Positions 17,812 to 25,101 of a stretch of DNA of 64,000 bases are shown in pieces. The position numbers and the translations under genes were made by a program. The first letter of the stretch is position 1; every line of letters begins with the position of its first letter. A model generated the notes under the pieces. That model ran no database searches and had not been told where the DNA came from. It saw nothing but the letters and a program-made list of their open reading frames with translations. Source of the stretch: Duffyella gerundensis (GTDB lineage Bacteria; Pseudomonadota; Gammaproteobacteria; Enterobacterales; Enterobacteriaceae); NCBI RefSeq assembly GCF_001517405.1, contig NZ_LN907827.1:2424587-2488586 (forward strand), given 5' to 3'.

Positions 17812-19515
17812 CTACAGCAGATCTTCCCATGCCAGGATCAGCGCGGCGGGCAGCGGATCGGCACGCAGCGCCGGAGCGGGTTGCCAGCTATCCCAGTGGC
17901 GAAAGGCGGAGAAATCGAGTCCGGTCAGGCTCTCCAGACCGGCAACGGTAATACGGAACTCATCGACATCCGGCGCGCTCTCTGCCGGCGTGCGCGCCAG
18001 CAAGCGCCGCGGCTCATCCATTAATGCCGCCTGCGAGGCGATCAGCGCGGTCGCCTGCGGTTCTCCGTCCGGGCCAATGCGTAGCACAACTTTCCAGAAC
18101 AGCAGCGGCACGCTCACCTCGCCGTAGGGTCGCGCGTCGCCGTTAAGCACCGGGCCGGTCAGCACGGTAATGCGGTTTTTAGATTTCAATACGCCGAATT
18201 CCAGAATATAACGTTCAATCCCCTGCCAGTATTTCAGGCTCTGATTGAAGCGGAAATGCTGCGGCGAACAGTTGGTAAAGTGAAAGGTGTCACGGTTAGC
18301 GCGCATCGCCTCTTCTGCCGTGCCCCAGGTCGGATCGCTACGGCGCGTCAGATGGCCGCGGTCGAACCAGCGGCTGAATTCACGGTAAAACGCCTGGCCT
18401 GTCTGATAGCGGCTGTCGAGGCGGCTCTCCTCCACCCAGCTGTCCGCCTCGGCAAGCAGCGACGGCTGACCGCTGGCGCGATCGATTGCCACATAACGCG
18501 CGCCGTCGATGTTGGTGGCGGTGAAGAACGCCAGTCGACGGCTGGCATGCATTACCAGCGAAAAGTGTTCATAGTTAAGAATGGCATCGCTGCCGCTGCG
18601 GCCATCCAGCAAGGGCGCCACCTCTGCCGCCCGCGGTGCCACAATATCCTTCAATGTCACCGTCTGCTCGCCAAGAAAAGCGGGCTGATAGCCGTCGCGG
18701 TTGGCGTAATAGCTGTCCGGCGCGCCGACCAGCGGCTGCGCATGCAGATCGCCACGCAGGGCGTTTTGTAACTGCGGCTGCATCGGTGACGGCAACTGCG
18801 GCAGCATTTCGCTGAGCCAGGCGATCAGCGCGCTGGCGGCGAGGCCTTCATTAATGCGCTGGCCCTCTGCATCGGGTACGCTGCCGTGATGCACGCCGAC
18901 CAGCTGCCAGCGATCGTTAAATACCGGCGCACCGGACGAACCGGCTTCGGTGTCAGAGGCGTAATGCAGCCAGGGTTTCGGATTAGCAAGCAGCACATTA
19001 TTGCGCAGCACCACCTGCTGCGCCCGGCCACCGGGATGCTGAATGATATTGAGGTAGCCGCCCGGCTCCGCCATGCCCGCCACCAGCGGAATTGCCAGCG
19101 GCAGATCGCCGCGACCGCCGTCACGAAAAGCACCCAGCGCCACCACCGTACAATCCAGCGCAGCAAGCGGGCTGGTCAGCCAGAAGCGTTCGGCGTCAAT
19201 CTCGCACAGCGTTCCCGGCTGCACCACGCCCTGCTCATCCAGCCAGAAGCCAAAGGTCAGCGTAATCTTACCCGGCGCCGGGCGCTCCGGCAGCACATGA
19301 TGATTAGTGACAAACAGCCCGCCGGGAATGAGAAATCCAGTGCCCTTCGGCACGCCATCTTCGCGGATCATCGCCACCGCCCGGGCGCGGGCCACGCCCT
19401 GAGTCATAAAGGCGGTGGGCAACAGGTCGTTTTGCCCGCCGGTAATCACCGTTTGCGGTTGCGGCATGGCCTGCGCCACGCGGTGTTGAATCATAGCCTG
19501 CAGTTGCTGGTTCAT
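17812..19515 (-). CDS. Trypsin-like serine protease fused to DNA/RNA non-specific endonuclease
   Basis: The 567-aa protein has two domains. The first (about 40-235) is a trypsin-2-type serine protease with the triad visible: His in 'VTNHHVL' (about 72-73), Asp in 'ALDCTVV' (121) and Ser in 'AGSSGAPVF' (194). The second (about 305-550) is a NucA/EndoG-type beta-beta-alpha-metal nuclease with the 'DRGHLTRR' motif (385-392, His388 as general base) and Asn-rich 'FTNCSPQ' (413-419). No signal peptide or membrane segment is seen, so it should be cytoplasmic. The gene stands alone on the minus strand between a dehydrogenase and a tRNA-Asn gene. The combination suggests a regulated effector in which proteolysis frees or activates the nuclease, as in bacterial conflict systems, but this is inference. 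Confidence 0.88.
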   Translation of the reverse strand: MNQQLQAMIQHRVAQAMPQPQTVITGGQNDLLPTAFMTQGVARARAVAMIREDGVPKGTGFLIPGGLFVTNHHVLPERPAPGKITLTFGFWLDEQGVVQPGTLCEIDAERFWLTSPLAALDCTVVALGAFRDGGRGDLPLAIPLVAGMAEPGGYLNIIQHPGGRAQQVVLRNNVLLANPKPWLHYASDTEAGSSGAPVFNDRWQLVGVHHGSVPDAEGQRINEGLAASALIAWLSEMLPQLPSPMQPQLQNALRGDLHAQPLVGAPDSYYANRDGYQPAFLGEQTVTLKDIVAPRAAEVAPLLDGRSGSDAILNYEHFSLVMHASRRLAFFTATNIDGARYVAIDRASGQPSLLAEADSWVEESRLDSRYQTGQAFYREFSRWFDRGHLTRRSDPTWGTAEEAMRANRDTFHFTNCSPQHFRFNQSLKYWQGIERYILEFGVLKSKNRITVLTGPVLNGDARPYGEVSVPLLFWKVVLRIGPDGEPQATALIASQAALMDEPRRLLARTPAESAPDVDEFRITVAGLESLTGLDFSAFRHWDSWQPAPALRADPLPAALILAWEDLL

Positions 19516-19644
19516 GGTTTCTCTCCGGCGCGGTCAAAGGGCGCTTTCTAACCATAGTCGCTAAAGATGACGCTGGCATGGCAAGGGTAAAACGCGCAGA
19601 TTGCCGTTTTATTCAGCAATCAGTAAAATTTATGAAATCAGCCT

Positions 19645-19673
19645 TTGACAAGGCGTAACCTGCCCGATAATAT
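19645..19673 (+). promoter_or_regulatory. Sigma-70 promoter of tRNA-Asn copy 2
   Basis: TTGACA (19645-19650) and TAATAT (19668-19673) are separated by 17 bp, followed by the same gcgccccgttcacacgat leader seen before tRNA copy 1. Confidence 0.75.
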
Positions 19674-19691
19674 GCGCCCCGTTCACACGAT

Positions 19692-19767
19692 TCCTCTGTA
19701 GTTCAGTCGGTAGAACGGCGGACTGTTAATCCGTATGTCACTGGTTCGAGTCCAGTCAGAGGAGCCA
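19692..19767 (+). tRNA. tRNA-Asn (anticodon GUU), copy 2
   Basis: The gene is identical in sequence to the copy at 260-335, including the encoded CCA. The last 14 bp of the leader and the downstream terminator are also nearly the same. No integrated element is visible at either copy, although asn tRNA genes are common phage targets. Confidence 0.97.
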
Positions 19768-19777
19768 AATTTAGAGA

Positions 19778-19808
19778 AGCCCGCTCAGGGAAACCCGAGC
19801 GGGCTTTT
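19778..19808 (+). terminator. Terminator after tRNA-Asn copy 2
   Basis: The stem agcccgctc...gagcgggct has an inner ggg-aaa-ccc and is followed by five T. It closely resembles the terminator after copy 1. Confidence 0.85.
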
Positions 19809-19890
19809 TGTATTGGTCGATCGCGGCTGGCATCGGGCCGGGTAATCTGCCAGGTTATGCCTTTCTGCTGACAATAACGGAGGGAGAAGG

Positions 19891-20811
19891 ATGCGTATTC
19901 TGGTGGTCGGTGCTGGCGCAACCGGCGGATATTTTGGTGCCCGACTGGCGCAGGCCGGGCTGGATGTGGCTTTTCTGGTACGGGCGCAGCGCGCGCAACA
20001 GCTGAAGCGCGATGGCCTGCAGATCATCAGCCCGCACGGCGATCTGACTCTCAAACCGCAGCTGCTGCAGGCACATGAACTCAGCCAGCCGTTCGATCTG
20101 ATAATTCTCTCGGTGAAAAGCTTCGCGCTGAACCAGGCAATGGACGATATTGCCCCGGCGGTCGGCGAGCAGACGATGATTATGCCGATTCTCAACGGCA
20201 TGCAGCATATTGCCACCCTGCGCCAGCGCTTTGGTGAGGCGCGCATTGTGGGCGGCCTGTGCAAAATCATCGCCACGCTGAATGACCAGCAGCAGATTGT
20301 GCAGATGACGCCGCTGCATCAGCTGATCTACGGTGAATTCTCCGGCGAGATGACGCCCCGCATTGAGCAGCTTGATCGGCTGCTGCGTCAGGCGAATATC
20401 GAGGCACAGCTCAGCGATAACGTGCAGCGCGAACTGTGGGAGAAATGGCTGTTTCTGGCCAGCCTGGGCGCGGTATGTTGCCTGATGCGCGGCGATACCG
20501 CGCAGGTCATGGCCGCGCCGCAGGGCGAGCAGCTGATCGGCGCGCTGTTTGCCGAGGTGCTGGCGACGCTGGTCGCCTCCGGCTATGAGGATCGCCCCGC
20601 CGTCACCGCGCGCCTGCTGGAAAGCCTGTGTCAGGCTGATAAACCGATGACCTCATCGATGTATCGCGATCTGATGCAGGGCAACGCCATCGAGGCGCAG
20701 CAAATTATTGGCGATCTGGTCGAGCGCGCGCAGCGACACAGCGTGCCAACGCCGCTGCTCAGCGCGACATGGACGCAGCTTAACGTCTGGCAACAGCAAC
20801 GACAGGCATAA
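19891..20811 (+). CDS. Ketopantoate reductase family protein (PanE/ApbA-like)
   Basis: The 306-aa protein begins with the NADPH-binding 'MRILVVGAGATGGYFGARLA' and contains 'DLIILSVKS' and 'LNGMQHIA'. The C-domain has 'ELWEKWLFLASLGAVCCLMR', a typical ketopantoate reductase C-terminal helix with the catalytic Lys in 'WEKWLF'. The reaction would be NADPH reduction of 2-dehydropantoate, although many paralogues act on other 2-oxo acids. It sits 30 bp upstream of a LacI-type repressor on the same strand. The genuine panE of enterobacteria usually lies elsewhere, so this is more likely a paralogue. Confidence 0.82.
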   Translation: MRILVVGAGATGGYFGARLAQAGLDVAFLVRAQRAQQLKRDGLQIISPHGDLTLKPQLLQAHELSQPFDLIILSVKSFALNQAMDDIAPAVGEQTMIMPILNGMQHIATLRQRFGEARIVGGLCKIIATLNDQQQIVQMTPLHQLIYGEFSGEMTPRIEQLDRLLRQANIEAQLSDNVQRELWEKWLFLASLGAVCCLMRGDTAQVMAAPQGEQLIGALFAEVLATLVASGYEDRPAVTARLLESLCQADKPMTSSMYRDLMQGNAIEAQQIIGDLVERAQRHSVPTPLLSATWTQLNVWQQQRQA

Positions 20812-20840
20812 CGCCACCGCAGATTATTCAGGAGAAGGTC

Positions 20841-21923
20841 ATGGCATCCCGCTCGGTGACGCTCGACGACGTGGCCCGTGCGGCTGGCGTTTCATATCAG
20901 ACCGTGTCGCGCGTCCTAAACCGCTCGCAGCAGGTGGCACCCGACACCCGGCAGCGGGTGGAAGCGGCAATGCGCCAGCTCAACTACGTGCCCAACCGCG
21001 TTGCTCAACAGCTGGCGGGCAAAACCCGGCGCACCATCGGTCTGGCGACCAGCGATCTGGTGCTGCAGGCACCGGCGCAGATCGCTTCGGCCATTCAACA
21101 TGAAGCCTCGGCGCAGGGTTATCAGCTGGTGATTGCCATGGCCGATGCGCCCGGTGTTGACGCGGCGCGCGCAGCGGTCAACGAACTGCTGGCTCAGCGG
21201 GTAGATGGCCTGCTGCTCAACCTGTCGCTGCACACCGCCGACGCCTGTGAGCTGAGCGAACTGCTGGCGACGCTGCCTGCATTGTTTATGGACGTGGCAG
21301 CGGATGCGCCGGTGGCCCAGTGCGTCTGTTCGGCAGAATGGGGCGCGCGTCTGGGTGCTGAACATCTGCTGGCGCTCGGTCATCGGCGCATCGCCCTGCT
21401 CAACGGCCCCGCTTCTTCTGTTGCGGCAAAACAGCGCTTTGACGTCTGGCAACAGGTGCTGGCGGAACATCAGCTGCAACCGCACAGCGTGCTAGAAGGC
21501 GACTGGAGCGCGCGCGCCGGTTATCAGGCGATGCTAACGCTGCTGCCGGATAACCTGCCCGATGCGCTGCTGACCGCTAACGACCAGATGGCGCTCGGTG
21601 CTCTGCGCGCATTGCATCAACACGGCGTGCGGGTCCCGGCGGATGTGTCGGTGGTGGGCTACGACGATACGGCGGAAAGCGCCTGGTATCAGCCGCCGTT
21701 GACCACCGTACGTCAGGATTTACGGCAGCTTGGTCAACAGAGTGTGTTGCAACTGGTCGCGAATATCGAACAACGCAGCTGGCAGGCGCCGCCGCTGACC
21801 ACGGAACTGGTGATTCGCGAGACCACCGCCAGAGCGGGTATCGCTGATGAAGAGAAGGAGATTGCCGATGAGCTGGCGAGGCTGGCGCAGAGGCTGCGGG
21901 CGCGGAAGCCGCGCCACGAATAG
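20841..21923 (+). CDS. lacI: LacI orthologue, lac-type repressor without adjacent lac genes
   Basis: The 360-aa protein resembles E. coli LacI along its whole length. The HTH is 'VTLDDVARAAGVSYQTVSRVLN', with the YQ-R recognition residues of LacI. The hinge region 'LNYVPNRVAQQLAGK' follows. The core contains 'RLGAEHLLALGHRRIALLNGP', split in the family as 'GAEHLLALGH' and 'IALLNGP', then 'LLTANDQMALGALRA' and 'VSVVGYDDTAES'. A C-terminal leucine-rich helix ('ELARLAQRLRAR') corresponds to the tetramerisation helix. No lacZ or lacY lies beside it; the upstream gene is a ketopantoate-reductase paralogue. Its target is therefore unknown: a distant lac or galactoside operon, or its neighbour. Confidence 0.8.
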   Translation: MASRSVTLDDVARAAGVSYQTVSRVLNRSQQVAPDTRQRVEAAMRQLNYVPNRVAQQLAGKTRRTIGLATSDLVLQAPAQIASAIQHEASAQGYQLVIAMADAPGVDAARAAVNELLAQRVDGLLLNLSLHTADACELSELLATLPALFMDVAADAPVAQCVCSAEWGARLGAEHLLALGHRRIALLNGPASSVAAKQRFDVWQQVLAEHQLQPHSVLEGDWSARAGYQAMLTLLPDNLPDALLTANDQMALGALRALHQHGVRVPADVSVVGYDDTAESAWYQPPLTTVRQDLRQLGQQSVLQLVANIEQRSWQAPPLTTELVIRETTARAGIADEEKEIADELARLAQRLRARKPRHE

Positions 21924-21927
21924 CATT

Positions 21928-21952
21928 CCCTCATCCTGCAATGAGGATGAGG
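21928..21952. terminator. Hairpin between convergent lacI and yeeX
   Basis: The inverted repeat ccctcatcc...ggatgaggg has a 7-nt loop, sits just after lacI and is followed by yeeX on the other strand. It has no T tract, so its role as terminator is uncertain. Confidence 0.5.
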
Positions 21953-21961
21953 GACGGTCGA

Positions 21962-22282
21962 TTACTGCGGTTTCGGCTCGCCCATCGCCTTCAGGCGCTT
22001 GGAGAGATCACGACGCTCTTTCGACAAATCGGCGTTTCTGATGATGTAATCGTCAACGCGATCTTCGTAATCCACACGCATGCTGGCGATGATTTCCTGA
22101 ATCGCCTCAACGCTCATGCCAGGTTTGATATATTCGCTCAGGTTATCCAGCAGCAGCACGCGTTTCTGGTTGTCACGAATCTTCTTCTCGTTATCGTGAA
22201 TTTCGCGCTGCAGCTTGTTCTTGCGGCGGAACATACGTACAAACTCCAGCACGTCCTGAAATGATTGCTTAGCATTTTCCAT
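21962..22282 (-). CDS. yeeX: DUF496 family protein YeeX
   Basis: The 106-aa protein is a close match to E. coli YeeX: '[21 protein letters not shown]', '[17 protein letters not shown]', '[12 protein letters not shown]' and '[11 protein letters not shown]' are all present. It is predicted helical and coiled-coil rich, cytoplasmic and of unknown molecular function. Its position next to yeeA and dacD is conserved with E. coli. Confidence 0.93.
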   Translation of the reverse strand: MENAKQSFQDVLEFVRMFRRKNKLQREIHDNEKKIRDNQKRVLLLDNLSEYIKPGMSVEAIQEIIASMRVDYEDRVDDYIIRNADLSKERRDLSKRLKAMGEPKPQ

Positions 22283-22430
22283 GATGACACCTTTGATTGG
22301 GCCTGCATGAGCAGGCGTAACAAGTTCAGCCTTCAGCTTAGCGGCTCGCCGACACCGATGGCAATTTTCACATTTAAATTCGGACTGGTGCTTATATTAG
22401 CGCGAAAATACCTTTCCACACAGTATGTTG

Positions 22431-23501
22431 TTATTTGCGCAGCGCCAGCCGAATCAGATCGCTTAACCTTTCCAGCTGCTTAGCCAGTTCCAGACTCAGC
22501 CAGGCGTAGCCGTGAATCGGCGTTTCCACACCCTCACCAATTTTAGCGGCGTTAATCAGCGTACGCAGTTCGCTGGCGATTTCAGCCAGCTCGTGGCTGT
22601 TGCTCGCCACCTTCTCCGGATCGCCGCTGATCAGTACCTCAGCCAGATTGCGCAGCGTTGCCTCGCTCATCTGCTGGGCGCGTCGCAGCGCCGGGGCGTT
22701 TAGCAGGATCAGATGGCTTTCGCGTGATGCCCACCAGGCGTTGATTTGCAGCTCAAGCGTACAAACGATGTTGCGGTTCACCGTCTGAATCGCATCCATT
22801 ACCGAGCGCGGAATACGCGTCTCTTTGCTGGCTGGCTCCAGCAGCGCGCGCAGCTTCACCACGTCGGCTAGCACCCGCTGTAGCGGTTTATTGAGACGCG
22901 GCTGCTGTACCACATTGGGGGAAAAACCGGCGTGATAGATTTTTGCCGTTGAGGTGAGCGTTTCTGCCAGGCGGATGCGCCACTGAATGTAGGCTTTCTG
23001 CGGCCAGATGCTGGTAAAAAACAGCGCCAGCAGCGAGCCGAGGATCACATCGCCGCCGCGCCACAGTGCGGTAACCATATCGCCTGCCGGTGAACCCACC
23101 ACTACACCAAGCGTAATGCCGATCAGCAGCGCCATATAAGGCTGCTTACCCAGCGCCAGATAGCCGCTGACAAACATCACTACCGCGCACCAGGCGAGCA
23201 TCCACGGCAGCGAAATCAGCTCCAGTTTCAACGCCACCAGCCCGGAGAGTGAACCGGCGATGGTACCGCCAATGCGCTGAATCGCGCGCGGGAACACATT
23301 TCCCCACGAGGAAACCGGCCCCATCACCACCACCAGCGTGATCAGCGGCCAGGTGCCCTCCGGAATATCGGTCAGGCGCACCAGCAGAAAAGAGAGAATG
23401 AAGGCGATGGCGATGCGCACCCCGTGAACGATGCGGTAATGTCGGTAAAGGCGGAATTCAAAGGCCGATATCGGCTTATCGGGACGCAAGGCAGGCTCCA
23501 T
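22431..23501 (-). CDS. yeeA: Inner-membrane FUSC-family protein YeeA
   Basis: The 356-aa protein starts at ATG 23501; an upstream TTG at 23513 is less likely. It matches YeeA of E. coli, with 'YRHYRIVHG', 'PEGTWPLITLVVVMGPVSSWGN' in pieces, 'RIGGTIAGSLSGL', and the C-terminal soluble part 'PASKETRIP' and 'QTVNRNIVCTLELQINAWWA'. About six membrane helices are followed by a cytoplasmic helical domain. The FUSC family includes fusaric-acid and aromatic-acid exporters, but YeeA itself has no established substrate. Confidence 0.92.
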   Translation of the reverse strand: MEPALRPDKPISAFEFRLYRHYRIVHGVRIAIAFILSFLLVRLTDIPEGTWPLITLVVVMGPVSSWGNVFPRAIQRIGGTIAGSLSGLVALKLELISLPWMLAWCAVVMFVSGYLALGKQPYMALLIGITLGVVVGSPAGDMVTALWRGGDVILGSLLALFFTSIWPQKAYIQWRIRLAETLTSTAKIYHAGFSPNVVQQPRLNKPLQRVLADVVKLRALLEPASKETRIPRSVMDAIQTVNRNIVCTLELQINAWWASRESHLILLNAPALRRAQQMSEATLRNLAEVLISGDPEKVASNSHELAEIASELRTLINAAKIGEGVETPIHGYAWLSLELAKQLERLSDLIRLALRK

Positions 23502-23640
23502 AATAGCGAACAATTTACGCGCTATCTTACGCCTGAGCGCCGGGATTAGCGCGGCTTTATGGTGATATTTCTCTATATTTTACAACGCGGTAACGCGCGG
23601 CAACATCAACGTTACAACCTTGTGCTGCCGCGCGCCAGCG

Positions 23641-24813
23641 TTACAGCTTGAGCTTCAGATAATCTTCGATACGCGTCACAATACCGCCCTGGTTAACCGC
23701 GTTCAGCGTGACCAGCGGATAGGTGGCCAGCGTTTTGCCTTTATCCAGCACTTTGATGGTGCCGATCGGCTCATTCGCCTTCAGCGGCGCTTCCAGCAGC
23801 GGGCGATCGATCACGTAGGTGGCCTTGACGTCTTTGACTTCGCTGCGCGGCACCGACAGATAATAGTCCTGCTGCGTGCCCACCGCGACCTGATGCGGAT
23901 TGCCGTACCAGACCTGCTCATCGCCGATCTTTTTCCCGGCATGGAACAGCTGCACGGTATCAAAGGTGTTCTGTCCCCAGGTCAGCAGTTTGCGCGCCTG
24001 CTCTTCGCGGCCTTTGCTGCTTTTACCGCCCATGATCACCGCGATCAGGCGATGCTGGCCTTCGACGCTGGAGGCGATGATATTAAAGCCCGCCGAGGCA
24101 GTATGACCGGTTTTCAGGCCGTCAACGTGCAGGGTTTTATCCCACAGCAGGCCGTTGCGGTTCTGCTGGGTGATGCCGTTCCAGGTCAGCGATTTCTCAC
24201 TGTACATCTGATAAAAATCGGGCTCACCAGCGATAATAGCGCGCGACAGTTTTGCCAAATCGCGGGCGGTGGAGAACTGGCCAGGCGCATCCAGCCCGTG
24301 CACGGTTTCAAAATGGGTGTTTGCCAGGCCCAGTTTGCTGACGTACTGGTTCATCAGCGTAACGAAATTGGCCTGGCTGCCCGCCACGTAGTCGGCCAGC
24401 GCCACACAGGCATCGTTGCCGGAATCGATAATGACGCCGCGGCTCAGATCGCGCACGCTGACCTTCTCGTTGGGCTTGAGAAACATCAGTGACGAGCCTT
24501 TGAACTCCGGATTACCGGCAGCCCACGCGTCTTTGCCAACGGTCACCACGTCATCACGCGTGATACGTTTCTGATCGATTGCCCGATCCACCACATAGCC
24601 GGTCATCAGTTTGGTCAGGCTGGCCGGATTGCGCCGCTCATCAGGATTGCCCGCAGTGAGGATCTGCCCGGTGGTGGCATCCATCAATACCCAGGAAGCG
24701 GCATCGATCGCCGGTGGCGTCAGGGGGAAAGGCATCGTATCGTCATCGGCATATGCCGAAGAAATCAGAGCCACAACAACGGATAACGAAACACTTAGAC
24801 GCCTTTTCAACAC
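23641..24813 (-). CDS. dacD: D-alanyl-D-alanine carboxypeptidase (PBP6b)
   Basis: The 390-aa penicillin-binding protein has a signal peptide (about 1-22, cleaved after SAYA). The S11 active-site motifs appear in order: SxxK in 'ASLTKLM' (about 64-68), SGN in 'IDSGNDACVA', and KTG in 'GLKTGHT'. A C-terminal PBP5_C domain and an amphipathic anchor 'RIEDYLKLKL' complete it. It trims the terminal D-Ala from peptidoglycan pentapeptides in the periplasm. The neighbours yeeA and sbcB match E. coli, supporting dacD over dacA/C. The E. coli sbmC gene normally found nearby is absent. Confidence 0.92.
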   Translation of the reverse strand: MLKRRLSVSLSVVVALISSAYADDDTMPFPLTPPAIDAASWVLMDATTGQILTAGNPDERRNPASLTKLMTGYVVDRAIDQKRITRDDVVTVGKDAWAAGNPEFKGSSLMFLKPNEKVSVRDLSRGVIIDSGNDACVALADYVAGSQANFVTLMNQYVSKLGLANTHFETVHGLDAPGQFSTARDLAKLSRAIIAGEPDFYQMYSEKSLTWNGITQQNRNGLLWDKTLHVDGLKTGHTASAGFNIIASSVEGQHRLIAVIMGGKSSKGREEQARKLLTWGQNTFDTVQLFHAGKKIGDEQVWYGNPHQVAVGTQQDYYLSVPRSEVKDVKATYVIDRPLLEAPLKANEPIGTIKVLDKGKTLATYPLVTLNAVNQGGIVTRIEDYLKLKL

Positions 24814-25034
24814 AACTTCCTCATCTAAAAAATAAATCTCCGGCGCACTTTGTACGGCAAAGCGCGGCGTTTTGTCGCGGGCAATTGCAAGAAAATATGA
24901 ATGATGACGCTGGCGCTAAATTTTGCGCCGCTGCGCCCGCCGCGAGGCGGTTTTTCAGGCCGGGCGATGAACTTAATCGCTGGTTTTATCAGCAATCGTG
25001 AGGAAATAAAGGAGATTCATTTCCGGGTGTACAC

Positions 25035-25059
25035 AATGATAATTATTATCATTATCATG
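25035..25059. promoter_or_regulatory. Fur box upstream of the siderophore receptor
   Basis: The sequence aatgataattattatcattatcatg contains overlapping matches to the Fur consensus gataatgataatcattatc. It is 43 bp before the receptor start and predicts iron repression. Confidence 0.88.
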
Positions 25060-25101
25060 CGCATTCGCTTCTAATTGTTTCCAGGTACAGGAAAACCCCC
25101 G

